A stretch of 64,000 nucleotides of DNA from JBGAMH01 sp044222045 (GTDB lineage Bacteria; Eisenbacteria; RBG-16-71-46), in the NCBI GenBank assembly GCA_044222045.1, contig JBGAOB010000001.1, positions 1-64,000 of the forward strand. The letters run 5' to 3'. Position numbers and translations under genes: made by a program. The first letter of the stretch is position 1, and each line of letters starts with the position of its first letter. Below the pieces are notes generated by a model. The model did no database searches. It was not told the origin of the DNA and saw only the letters and a list, made by a program, of their open reading frames with translations. Below, piece after piece: positions 44,551 through 52,898 of this stretch.

Positions 44551-44856
44551 TCAGACGGCGAATGCGACGTAGCCGATCGTCTCCTCGTTGTGCTTGCCGT
44601 CGGACAGGGCTCCCTTCCCGTCCACGATGACCTCGTTCATTCGGACCTTGAACCCACTCTTCGACACCTCGGCGATGCGCAGGCCGGGCGTCTGGCAACC
44701 ATTGAACGTCTGCACCATCGGGATCACGACGACGTTGCTTCCCACGGGGAAAGGCGTCGGAAACGTGATCGTCGTGAACGTGGTCGTGCTCGTGCCGACT
44801 TCGCTGGCGTGTCCGGAGTTCAGTTTGAAGGACCCGGCCTGGAACATGGCGGCCAT
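44551..44856 (-). CDS. Small H-type-lectin-like protein
   Basis: 101 residues, ATG at 44856 after GGAGGAGG. No signal peptide. The sequence has the strand pattern of H-type lectin domains (discoidin I / snail agglutinin fold): TFTTITFPTPFPVGSNVVVIP, VQTFNGCQTPGLRIAEVSKSGFKVRMNE and ETIGYVAFAV. The 'F..PF......V.......g...R...vs..gF.v' pattern is the Pfam H_lectin signature by eye. H-type lectins bind GalNAc and are found in phage tail fibres and in secreted or contractile systems. The short length and missing export signal leave the role open. It is isolated, with a 666-bp non-coding stretch before the chemoreceptor gene. Confidence 0.7.
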   Translation of the reverse strand: MAAMFQAGSFKLNSGHASEVGTSTTTFTTITFPTPFPVGSNVVVIPMVQTFNGCQTPGLRIAEVSKSGFKVRMNEVIVDGKGALSDGKHNEETIGYVAFAV

Positions 44857-45522
44857 GAGGATTCCTCCTCCGTCACGGCGCCGGTGGGGACTGCCCCGAT
44901 CGAGAATCCGTGTGGGCATCCGTCCGGAGTCTCGGGCGCGCGAGGCGCCGAGCACGTCCCCCGTGGGCGCCGCGCACGAGGCGCGTACGAGGCCATCGCG
45001 GGATTCGGCGCTCCCGTTCTGCGGGAGATGCCGAACTGCGACCAGCCGCGTTCCCTCCGAACGTCGCGGGCGAGTATTCGACTCGCATCGCACGCGAACA
45101 AGCCCGCACTTTGCCCGCGCACGAGATCGGCGCATGGGCAACGCGTGCCAGACCGCGTTCCCACGCTTCCCCGACGGGGACGCTCCCGGGGTGCGCGCCA
45201 CCCCGCGGCCGGGCTTCGGCCATCGCGGGGCACGGCGTGGCCAGCACTTCCGCGGCCGCGGCGAATCGCCCGGTGAAGCTGAGATCCCACGCGTAAAGCC
45301 CACTCGATCTCCGCCGAACCTAGGGCGTGATGGCAGGGCTCCGTCCGGGCTCCGCGGATGCGGAGAACGGGCGGGACTTCCCGTCGTCGCGCGCCGCGCA
45401 CGTCGTACGGCTCGCGGCCCCCTCTTCCCTTCGGACGCGCAAAGGGCCCGTCGATCGGACGGAGCTCGTATGGAAGTCGCCGGTGGCCGCCCGGGAACCC
45501 GGGGCCATCGCGACGTCACTAC
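44857..45522. other. 666-bp intergenic stretch, nothing recognised
   Basis: It lies between the divergent lectin-like and chemoreceptor genes. Frames are Arg/Pro/Ala-rich with no motif. It holds the GGAGGAGG site of the lectin gene and presumably the chemoreceptor promoter; no hairpin or RNA element stands out. Confidence 0.35.
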
Positions 45523-47127
45523 ATGGGTGCGAGGCCGCCATGGGTTGGTTCGGCGGCCGGAGGGCTCGCGTCCCGTCTCGTGTTCCCGATCGTCGTCGTG
45601 GCCGTGGTGTTCACGCTGGTCGGGAGCCTGTACCTGGTCACGGAGTCCCGGCGCACGATCGAGAAGCAGGCCCGCCAGTCGGCGGAGTCGATCGCGTACC
45701 AGATCGGTCAGGACCGTACGCAGTACCTGACGCAGATCGCCGAGGAGAGCCTCGATCCCAAGCTGCTGCACTCGATCGGCATGAGCGTGGACGGCAAGGG
45801 TCTCTATCGCGTGAACCTGCTCGGGATCTGGCCGGCCGACTCCAGCCATCGCCCCCACGACGAGTTCGAGGTGAAGGCGATCCAGCGCATGCTCGCCGAT
45901 CCCACGGCCGTGTCCACGCGCGTCCACGACGTGAACGGACAGCCGACGCTCTCGTACATGCGCGTCGAGAAGGCCACGCTGCAGAGCTGCGTCGACTGCC
46001 ACGAGATGGAAGCCGCGGACAAGTCGCCGGACTTCGGCGACCCCCACTTCGCGAAGGACGCGCCGATCGGCGCCCTGCTGGTGGAAGTGCCGCTGGGGCC
46101 CGCGATCGCGGCCGCTCGAACCAACACGGTCCAGGCCGTGGCCGTACTCGTGCTCCTGATGGTCGTCGCCGTCTTCGCGCTGCTCCGCGTGATCAGGCGC
46201 ACGGTGGAGCGCCCCGTTGCCGGGCTGCTCGACGCCGTCGCGCCGCTCGCGGAAGGGGACTTCTCGAAGCCCGTGAGGGTGCAGGCCGTGGCCGAGGTCG
46301 CACAGATCGCGACCGCGGTGGAGAAGGTCCGCACGCAGGTCGCCTCCGTGCTGCGGGATCTCTCCGGCACCGTCGCGGCCGTACAGGGCGCCGCCGGCGG
46401 ACTCGCCGACCGCGCCGCGACGCTCGCTTCCGGCAGCCAGCAGCAGGCCGCATCGCTCGAAGAGACGACCGCCTCCCTGCGCGCCATGACCGACACCGTG
46501 CGCAGCAATGCCGGCCATGCCCACGAGGCCAAGAAGCTCGCCGCGAACACCCGCGACCAGGCCGAAGTGGGCGGCCAGGCGGTGCAGGAAGCGGTGCGCG
46601 CCATGTCGGGCATCGCGGAGGCGTCGCGCCGCATCACCGACATCAGCACGACGATCGACGAGATCGCGTTCCAGACCAACCTGCTCGCGCTGAACGCCGC
46701 AGTCGAAGCGGCGCGCGCGGGCGAGCAGGGACGCAGCTTCGCGGTGGTCGCGAACGAAGTTCGCGCCCTGGCGCTGCGGTCGGCGGACGCGTCGAAGGAG
46801 ATCAAGAGCGTGATCACCGACACGGTGACCCGAGTCGACGAAGGCAACACGCTGGTGGGCCGTGCCGGCACCACGTTGACGGGCATCGTCACCGAGGTGA
46901 AGCAGGTCGCCGACCTGGTGGCCGACATCGCCAACGCCTCCACCGAGCAGGCCGACGGCATCGACCAGGTGAGCCGCGCGGTCCAGCAGATGGACGTGGT
47001 CACGCAGGAAACGGCGTCGAACACGGTGCAGGTGGACGACACCGCCCGATCGCTGTCCACGCAGGCCGACCAGCTGCGCAGCCAGATCGGTCGCTTCAAA
47101 CTCGACGGCAACGCCATGGCCGCATGA
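45523..47127 (+). CDS. Methyl-accepting chemotaxis protein with haem-binding (CxxCH) sensor domain
   Basis: 534 residues from the ATG at 45523; it has no strong ribosome site, so the start is uncertain. TM1 (RLVFPIVVVAVVFTLVGSLYL) and TM2 (about 195-220, VAVLVLLMVVAVFALL) enclose a periplasmic domain of about 150 residues. That domain carries a c-type haem motif C156-VD-C159-H160 in LQSCVDCHEMEAADKS and a Tll0287/DUF3365-like sequence (GIWPADSSHRPHDEFEVKAIQ). A HAMP-like linker follows. The cytoplasmic signalling hairpin is IDEIAFQTNLLALNAAVEAARAGEQGRSFAVVANEVRALA. It probably senses a redox or gas signal and drives CheA. The CheA/CheW genes are not here. Next downstream is a broken small cytochrome c gene. 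Confidence 0.93.
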   Translation: MGARPPWVGSAAGGLASRLVFPIVVVAVVFTLVGSLYLVTESRRTIEKQARQSAESIAYQIGQDRTQYLTQIAEESLDPKLLHSIGMSVDGKGLYRVNLLGIWPADSSHRPHDEFEVKAIQRMLADPTAVSTRVHDVNGQPTLSYMRVEKATLQSCVDCHEMEAADKSPDFGDPHFAKDAPIGALLVEVPLGPAIAAARTNTVQAVAVLVLLMVVAVFALLRVIRRTVERPVAGLLDAVAPLAEGDFSKPVRVQAVAEVAQIATAVEKVRTQVASVLRDLSGTVAAVQGAAGGLADRAATLASGSQQQAASLEETTASLRAMTDTVRSNAGHAHEAKKLAANTRDQAEVGGQAVQEAVRAMSGIAEASRRITDISTTIDEIAFQTNLLALNAAVEAARAGEQGRSFAVVANEVRALALRSADASKEIKSVITDTVTRVDEGNTLVGRAGTTLTGIVTEVKQVADLVADIANASTEQADGIDQVSRAVQQMDVVTQETASNTVQVDDTARSLSTQADQLRSQIGRFKLDGNAMAA

Positions 47128-47240
47128 ACGAAGCAGAAGAGGCTGGGGCCGTGGTTCCCGGACACGAATCACCCCTCGGAACCCAGGTGCCCGGCGCGTC
47201 ACGAGCGCCGGAGTCACCGAACCCGCAAAGGATGGGCGAC

Positions 47241-47496
47241 ATGATGAAGAAGTTCGGCCTGGCGCTGGGGCTGCTCGCGAGTGGGGTGATGCTGGGCGGG
47301 GTGGCGATCGCCTCGGTGCCGATGGGGAAGCAGTACGCCGAGTACTACGAGTGCGAAGCCCTTCAAGTGCACCGTGTGCCACGTCGACAAGAAGACGCTG
47401 AACGAATACGGCAAGGCGCTGGCGAAGGCGCTGAACGGCGAGGTGATCACGCCCGCCATGTTCAAGGCGTGCGAGTCGAAGCGGCCGAAGAGTTGA
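47241..47496 (+). pseudogene. Small periplasmic c-type cytochrome, frameshifted
   Basis: ATG at 47241 after AAAGGA. Frame 1 encodes a signal peptide (MMKKFGLALGLLASGVMLGG to IASVP) and MGKQYAEYYE. The frame then changes at about 47352-47356: the +1 frame continues KPFKCTVCHVDKKTLNEYGKALAKALNG to the stop at 47496. The continuation holds a haem-binding C-T-V-C-H (47368-47382). Read across the shift, it would be a monohaem cytochrome of about 85 residues. Loss of two bases would explain it (TGC GCG AAG to TGC GAAG). As it stands the product would be truncated and without haem. It lies 113 bases downstream of the haem chemoreceptor gene; sequencing error remains possible. Confidence 0.72.
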
Positions 47497-47518
47497 GGCC
47501 GTCCGGCACGCGAGCGAA

Positions 47519-47550
47519 TCGCCCCGGCGGGAGGGATCCCACCGGGGCGG
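47519..47550. terminator. Bidirectional hairpin terminator, repeat-family copy 2
   Basis: An 8-bp CGCCCCGG / CCGGGGCG stem (plus a T-G pair) with inner GGGA/TCCC pairing, between the convergent cytochrome and dockerin-like genes. Bases 47521-47555 (35 nt) are identical to 48661-48695. Confidence 0.65.
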
Positions 47551-47603
47551 TGTCGCGTGTCGTGCGCACCGGATGCTTCAGCTGCGCGGTCTCCTCGCGA
47601 ACA

Positions 47604-48242
47604 CTACGGGCAGAGGCGGATGTCGCCGGAGTTCGAGCCGTTCCCGAAGTAGACGCCCAGGAAGATCGAGAGGTCGTTGGGCCCGAGGTTGCCGCTGCCA
47701 TCGAAGTCCGATCGGGACCGATAGACCCCACAACCGAGGTCCGCCAGGATCAGGGATAGGTCGCTCGCCCCGACTCCCCCGCCATCCTGATCGAAGCAGG
47801 CGACCTGGAAGGTGCGGTGGAGGACTCCGCGGTAGTACTGCTTGACGACTCCAGGGCTCGGCGAGCATCCGGTGCGCTGAGTGTGGCCGACGAGCCGGAA
47901 GTGCGCGTAGTGGTTCGCGTCGGTCATGGCCGCCACCTGGGTGCAACTCCTGTAGATCAGCCCCGGGTAGTCGTGCTGGGCGCTGATGGTGATGTCGGGG
48001 CACTCGCTGAAGTCGAGCATCACTTCCCCGCTTGTCGGCAGGCAGCCCATCGGCCCGTGATCGCACTCGAAGAGGTCCTTCTGCCCGACCGGGTCGACCT
48101 CACCGTGCGGGGTCTGCTGGCCCACGATGTAGATCCAGCCTTCCGGCGCCTGGATCGTCGAGTGAGCCGTGCGAGGTACTCCCAGCAACGCAAGTGCGGC
48201 ACACACGCCGGCACAAACCAGGCTCATGCTCCAACGTCGCAT
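47604..48242 (-). CDS. Secreted protein with dockerin-like calcium-binding repeats
   Basis: 212 residues; ATG at 48242 after AGGAGGTGG, signal peptide to about AHS. The N-terminal 140 residues (GWIYIVGQQTPHGEVDPVGQ..., eight Cys) form a domain I do not recognise. The C terminus carries two F/EF-hand-like loops, DQDGGGVGASDLSLILADL and DFDGSGNLGPNDLSIFLGVYFG, each with D-x-D-x-G and a following DLS. These match dockerin type-I-like repeats that in FCB-group proteins serve as calcium-dependent anchors. It is probably surface-associated by this motif. It is convergent with the cytochrome and lacks the sorting domain seen in the larger proteins. Confidence 0.78.
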   Translation of the reverse strand: MRRWSMSLVCAGVCAALALLGVPRTAHSTIQAPEGWIYIVGQQTPHGEVDPVGQKDLFECDHGPMGCLPTSGEVMLDFSECPDITISAQHDYPGLIYRSCTQVAAMTDANHYAHFRLVGHTQRTGCSPSPGVVKQYYRGVLHRTFQVACFDQDGGGVGASDLSLILADLGCGVYRSRSDFDGSGNLGPNDLSIFLGVYFGNGSNSGDIRLCP

Positions 48243-48657
48243 CTCCACCTCCTGGAACGAAGTAGACAAACGCGCGAGATCAGTCGGTGACCGATCCGGA
48301 CGGGCCACAACCACTTCGCGACCCCCGCGCCCGGGACCGATGGTCGGCGAGCGCACCGCACCACCCAGGAATATTGGACGGCGCCCGTTGCACGATTCCC
48401 GTGGGTGGAGGGCGATCGGGGAGTGCCGTTCCTGACCCTCGCCGTTCGGGCAACCGAGTCCGCTCCGTGCGTGCCCCCCGGAGGGCGCCTCCGGACGATC
48501 CGGCCCCGTCGACGCAGAGAGGAAGCTCGAACATGCCGGTCCCGCCGTCGGAGCCTTCACACCCCAGTCGAATCGTTGTCGCGCGCTTCCCACGCAGGAT
48601 CGGGTGACGCCCACGACGCCACTTCGTGATTCGGTGGCGACACGCCCCCGTATGCGA
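48243..48657. other. Intergenic stretch, nothing recognised
   Basis: About 415 bases upstream of the dockerin-like gene. The only longer frames are Arg/Pro-rich shadows. It contains the AGGAGG site of that gene at the left end and ends at the third copy of the hairpin repeat. Confidence 0.35.
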
Positions 48658-48691
48658 ACCGCCCCGGCGGGAGGGATCCCACCGGGGCGGT
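48658..48691. terminator. Hairpin terminator, repeat-family copy 3
   Basis: A 10-bp ACCGCCCCGG / CCGGGGCGGT stem with inner GGGA/TCCC pairing, 58 bases beyond the stop of the minus-strand gene ending at 48749. It shares 35 identical bases with copy 2. Confidence 0.6.
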
Positions 48692-48748
48692 GTCGTTCAC
48701 GCTGCGAGGTCGCGCCGTCGCCACGCGCGCGCCGCGCGGATCGTCTGC

Positions 48749-49189
48749 TCAGCAGTCCTTCTGGCCGGGCTTCTGCCACTTCTTGAGCAGTCGGGTGCAC
48801 CCCTCGTGGCCGTCGGACTTGTAGTAGAACTCGTGGTTGCCGATGCGACCGTCGGACTTGAGCGACACGACGGTGGCCGGCGCCGGCGGCACGCCGAGGC
48901 AGTAGCGGATCGCCCAGTGCCCCTCCCGCGGCCACGTGCGCTGGAAGCGGTACTCACCGGGCGTGCCGGTGGGCTCGAGACGGATGAGCACGCTCTGATA
49001 CACACCGTCGACGACGCCTTCGGCATGCGCCCAGGGCTCGAGCACTTCGCTGCCGTCGCCGCCCACCGTGCGCGCCGTGTACGTGGTGCCGTCCGCCGCG
49101 GGACCTTCGATCCGCGCGTGGAGACCTCCGCCCACGGCATTCGAAGCGAAGCACAGCGTGAGCAGCAGGATCGACGTCGCCATTCGCAT
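48749..49189 (-). CDS. Small secreted Ig-like protein (FixH/YtkA-like), unknown
   Basis: 146 residues from the ATG at 49189 after GGAGG. A signal peptide (MRMATSILLLTLCFASNAVG) precedes a beta-rich body (LHARIEGPAADGTTYTARTVGG, YQSVLIRLEPTGTPGEYRFQRTWPREGHWAIRYCLG). Its strand order with 'pGeyrf...pr.G.W.i' recalls FixH/YtkA Ig-like domains. The C-terminal part has a charged Lys-rich tail (LLKKWQKPGQKDC), and there are three cysteines. The family match is loose. It might be a periplasmic partner of metal or redox proteins, but no copper ligands are evident. It is followed by a repeat-family hairpin. Confidence 0.7.
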   Translation of the reverse strand: MRMATSILLLTLCFASNAVGGGLHARIEGPAADGTTYTARTVGGDGSEVLEPWAHAEGVVDGVYQSVLIRLEPTGTPGEYRFQRTWPREGHWAIRYCLGVPPAPATVVSLKSDGRIGNHEFYYKSDGHEGCTRLLKKWQKPGQKDC

Positions 49190-49340
49190 CGGAGCCTCCG
49201 GTGACAGGGAACTTCCGAATCCAAGGGTGAGGCGGCCAGCGGAAACTGTAGCGTGGCAGGAGCCGGCGTTGTGAGGATTCGTCGCGGCCCGAGTCACGCG
49301 GACGACAATTCGCGCCGGTCCTGCCCGGCCCGCCGCCCGC

Positions 49341-52076
49341 TCAGGGCCCCGCCGCCGCGCGCAGTCGCGCCAGCGCCTCTCGCGCCTCGCGCGTCGCCGG
49401 GTGATCCGGCCCGCGGCGCTTCTCGACCATGGCCACCTGCCGCTCGCGGTGGCGGATCGCCTCCCGGATCTCCCCGAGTCGCTCCAGGGTGAGCGAGAGG
49501 TCGCCGAGCGTCGTGGCCAGTCCGGGGCTCTCGGGACCGAACGTCTTCTCGTACACGGGAATCGTCGCGATCCGCAGCGCCTTCGCCTCGCGCAACCGGC
49601 CCTGGGCTTCGCGCAGCGTGGCGAGGTTGTTCTGCAGGTACGCACGATCGATGTGATCCGCGGGCACGCTCTTCGACGCGATCGCGATCGCACGGTCGAT
49701 CGTGCGCTCGGCTTCCCCGAGCTTGCCCGACTGCGTCAGCACGAGCGCGAGGTTGTCGAGTGTCCAGGCGAGCAACGGGTGGTCGGGCGGCAGCGCCTTT
49801 TCGCGGATCGCCACGGCACGCCGCAGCGCGACCTCCGCCTCGGCCCAGCGCTTCATCTGCCGGCGCGTGAGCCCGAGGTTGTTCCACAGGTACGCGTTGT
49901 CGGGATGCTCCGGGCCGAGCACGCGCTCGCTCACCGCGAGGCCGCGGACGAACAGCGACTCGGCGCGGCCGAACCGATCCAGCCGGCGGTTCGCGTACGC
50001 CAGCTCGTTCAGGGTGGTCACGATGTCGGGGTGCTCGGGCCCGAGGATCTCCTCGCGCAGGCGCAGCACTTCCTCGAGCGTGTCGGCCGCCTCGGCGTAC
50101 TTCGCGAGCGACAGCATCGACGACGCCAGGTTGCTCATCGCCCGCAGTGTTTCGGGCGCTCGCACCCCTTCGCGCCGCCGGCGGCTCGCGAGCACGAGGG
50201 CCTTGAGCGACTCGCTCTCGGCGAATCGCCCCTGGTCCATGCGCAGCGCCGCCCGCACGTCGGCGATCTCCATGCGCCGCGCCTCGGAAGGCGGCCTGAG
50301 CGCGTCCACGATGCGGTCCGCCTCGTCGAGCAGGCTGTCGGCCTCGCCGAACTGCCCGCGCTGATAGCGCGCCTCGGCCATCCGCACGCGCGATTCCGCG
50401 CGCTGCTCGCTCCGCGGCCCGCTCCGCTCCGCCACGATCCGATCGGCGCGCGCGAACAACTCGTCGGCCGGGTCGTACAGCCCCAGGCCGAGGTAGCTGC
50501 GGCCCATCGCCTGCAGCAGCGACGCGCGCACTTCGGGCTCCGAGGCCAGTTCGGCGTCGATCCGCCGCGCGCCCTCGTCGAGCACGCGCCGAGCGGTCAG
50601 CGTGTCTCCGCGGGACACACTCGGATCGGGCACCCGGAACAGCTCCGCCATGAAGTCCGACACACGCCGGGCCTTCCTCGCCTCGAGCCGGGCCGTGTGT
50701 TCCGCGCGCACCGCGCGCGAGTACAGCACGGTCATGGTCGCGCCGAAGCCCACGATCGCCAGCAGCAGCGCGCCGGCGAGCGCCCACACCGCGCGATGGC
50801 GCCGCACGAAGCTGCGCAGCAGCGCCGCGGCGCTCGGCCGGCGCGCCCGGATGGGCACATCGTCGAGCACGCGCCGCACGTCCTCCGCGAACGCTTCCAC
50901 GCTCGCGTAGCGCTCGCCGCGCTCCTTCGCGAGCGCCTTGCCGAGAACGGTGTCGAGGTCGCCGCGCAACGACGGCACGAGCGAGCTCGCCACCGTGGCC
51001 GGCTGCTCGACGATGCGCCGCAGCGTGTCGGGCACGGCGCCGGCTCGCACGTCGACCGGCAGGCGGCCGGTGAGCATCTCGAACAGCACGACCCCGAGCG
51101 AATAGACGTCGCTGCGCACGTCGATCGCATCGGCGTCCCCACGCGCCTGCTCGGGGCTCATGTACGCCAGCGTGCCCTGGATGGCGCCGGTGTCCGAGCG
51201 CATCGAGGCCAGCGTGCTCTCCGGGTCGGTGATGCGGGCGAGACCGAAGTCGAGCACCTTGATGCGCGTGCGACCCAGGGAGGAACGTCCTCCCGTGGTG
51301 CGTGCGCCGGAGGGCTCCTCCCCGGGTTCGGGCGCGAGCACGAGGAGGTTCGAAGGTTTGAGGTCGCGATGGAGGACGCCGCGCTGGTGCGCGTACGCGA
51401 TGGCGTCGCAGACCTCCAGGAACAGCGCGAGCCGCGCGTGCTGTTCGCGCCGGTCCATCGCGGGCGGCACGCGCGGCTCGCCCTCGACTCGCGGCCGACC
51501 GCCGCGCAGGTGCGCGTCGAGCGCCGTGCCGTGCACGCGCTCCATGGCGAAGTACGGCACGCCGTCCGCGGTGGCACCCGCCTCGTGGATCGTCGCGATG
51601 CCCGCGTGCCGCAGCCGCCCGAGCGAGGCGACCTCCCGCTCGAACAGCCTCGCGCCCAGCGGGTCGTCCGTGCGCGCGAGGCGGACGAGCTTCAACGCGA
51701 CACGGCGGCGCGGGTTCTCCTGCTCGGCTTCGTAGACCACGCCCATCCCACCCTCGCCGAGCCGCGCGATCACGCGGTAACGGCCGATGGTGCTGCCGAC
51801 GCGAGCGTCCACCGCCGGCGCGGGCGCGGCGGCGGCTTCGAGCGCGCCCACGCCGAGCAGGGGGGCCACGAAGGCGTCCGCGCCGCCCGGCCGCACGTCG
51901 GAGCCCTTCTCGGCGGCATCGTGTGCGCGCAGCAGCTCCGTCACGTTGCGTCGCAGCGGCGCGTCATCGCCGCACGTGCCGGCGAGGAACGATTCCCGGT
52001 CCGCGGGCTGTAGTGCGGCAGCTTCCTCGAACACGCGCCGGACCTCGGGCCATCGAGCCGGCTCGATCGGCCTCAC
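49341..52076 (-). CDS. Transmembrane Ser/Thr protein kinase with tetratricopeptide repeats
   Basis: 911 residues. The start GTG overlaps the sigma-factor stop (GTGA at 52073-52076), so translation is coupled. It has the N-terminal linker (RWPEVRRVFEEAAAL) and a kinase domain with GEGGMG (108-113), K129, HRD (236-238), DFG (276-278) and MSPEQARG. One transmembrane helix (about 425-448) is followed by about ten TPR-like repeats of roughly 42 residues, with 'A...Y..A...L...L.lre..lG..HP....t..nLa' as in kinesin-light-chain-type TPRs (for example REEILGPEHPDIVTTLNELA). The TPR part is likely to bind peptides or partner proteins outside the membrane (topology by prediction). It pairs with the upstream ECF sigma factor. 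Confidence 0.92.
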   Translation of the reverse strand: MRPIEPARWPEVRRVFEEAAALQPADRESFLAGTCGDDAPLRRNVTELLRAHDAAEKGSDVRPGGADAFVAPLLGVGALEAAAAPAPAVDARVGSTIGRYRVIARLGEGGMGVVYEAEQENPRRRVALKLVRLARTDDPLGARLFEREVASLGRLRHAGIATIHEAGATADGVPYFAMERVHGTALDAHLRGGRPRVEGEPRVPPAMDRREQHARLALFLEVCDAIAYAHQRGVLHRDLKPSNLLVLAPEPGEEPSGARTTGGRSSLGRTRIKVLDFGLARITDPESTLASMRSDTGAIQGTLAYMSPEQARGDADAIDVRSDVYSLGVVLFEMLTGRLPVDVRAGAVPDTLRRIVEQPATVASSLVPSLRGDLDTVLGKALAKERGERYASVEAFAEDVRRVLDDVPIRARRPSAAALLRSFVRRHRAVWALAGALLLAIVGFGATMTVLYSRAVRAEHTARLEARKARRVSDFMAELFRVPDPSVSRGDTLTARRVLDEGARRIDAELASEPEVRASLLQAMGRSYLGLGLYDPADELFARADRIVAERSGPRSEQRAESRVRMAEARYQRGQFGEADSLLDEADRIVDALRPPSEARRMEIADVRAALRMDQGRFAESESLKALVLASRRRREGVRAPETLRAMSNLASSMLSLAKYAEAADTLEEVLRLREEILGPEHPDIVTTLNELAYANRRLDRFGRAESLFVRGLAVSERVLGPEHPDNAYLWNNLGLTRRQMKRWAEAEVALRRAVAIREKALPPDHPLLAWTLDNLALVLTQSGKLGEAERTIDRAIAIASKSVPADHIDRAYLQNNLATLREAQGRLREAKALRIATIPVYEKTFGPESPGLATTLGDLSLTLERLGEIREAIRHRERQVAMVEKRRGPDHPATREAREALARLRAAAGP

Positions 52077-52645
52077 GCGGGATCGTCCATGAACAACTCG
52101 CGGTGCAGGAACGCGCGGGCCGTTGCCCAGTCGCGCTTGACCGTCGCCTCGCCGACCGCGAGCACGCCGGCGGTCTCCTCCACCGACAGGCCGCCGAAGA
52201 AGCGCAGCTCCACGACGCGCGCGAGCCGCACGTCGAGCATCGCGAGTCGATCGAGCGCCTGGTCCAGCTCGATCAACTCGGCGGCGCGCGCCTGCACGGG
52301 CGCGTCCACGCCGTCGAGCGGCAGCACCTTCGCGCCGCCTCCACGCTTGTGGGCCATGTGCTCGCGGGCATGGTTCAGCAGGATCTGCCTCATGGCGCGG
52401 GCCGCGACGGCGAAGAAGTGCGTGCGGTCCGCGTAGGTGGCCATCGAGCTGCGCACGAGCTTGAGGTAGGCCTCGTGCACGACGGCCGTGGTGTTCAGCG
52501 TCTCCCCGGGGCGCACCCGCCGCAGCTGCGCGTGCGCGATGCGCCGGAGTTCGTCGTACACGCGGGAGAACACCAGATCGAGCGCGGACGGATCACCGGT
52601 TCGGGCGAGCCGCAGGATATCGGTGATCTCGGGCCCGGATTCCAT
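52073..52645 (-). CDS. ECF sigma factor (TIGR02999-like), coupled to kinase
   Basis: 190 residues from the ATG at 52645; a GTG at 52663 would add six residues. Region 2 is VYDELRRIAHAQLRRVRPGETLNTTAVVHEAYLKLV, with HFFAVAARAMRQILLNHAREHMAHKRGGG; region 4 is RVVELRFFGGLSVEETAGVLAVGEATVKRDW. It is clearly related to the sigma factor at 42465 but not identical. Its final codons overlap the kinase start (GTGA), indicating one regulatory unit of sigma factor plus TPR kinase. No anti-sigma factor is adjacent. Target promoters are unknown; the surface-protein genes that begin at 52899 are candidate targets only by proximity. Confidence 0.92.
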   Translation of the reverse strand: MESGPEITDILRLARTGDPSALDLVFSRVYDELRRIAHAQLRRVRPGETLNTTAVVHEAYLKLVRSSMATYADRTHFFAVAARAMRQILLNHAREHMAHKRGGGAKVLPLDGVDAPVQARAAELIELDQALDRLAMLDVRLARVVELRFFGGLSVEETAGVLAVGEATVKRDWATARAFLHRELFMDDPA

Positions 52646-52898
52646 GGGCAGGAAAGCTAGCACAGCGGTTCGGGACGGAGCCCCGCGGCGACGCGGGCCG
52701 CGGGGCGGACCCGGCGGGGCGCCGACGAAGGGTGCCGCTTACGCCGCCGTGCCGACGCTCCGTGATCCCCCGCGCGCCGTTTCGGGGTTCCTGCAGTCGG
52801 GGGCGCGGCGTCGGGCCTCGCGGTCACCGCCGCCCTCCGGACATCGCGCCCTCCGCTGCGGTGGGGCGCGCCGCCACCGCCGAACCCCGGGAGATCCC

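Noticed and set aside
48287..48607. 106-codon plus-strand frame after the dockerin-like gene
   Set aside because: Pro/Arg/Ser-rich translation, no ribosome site or motif; most likely non-coding.
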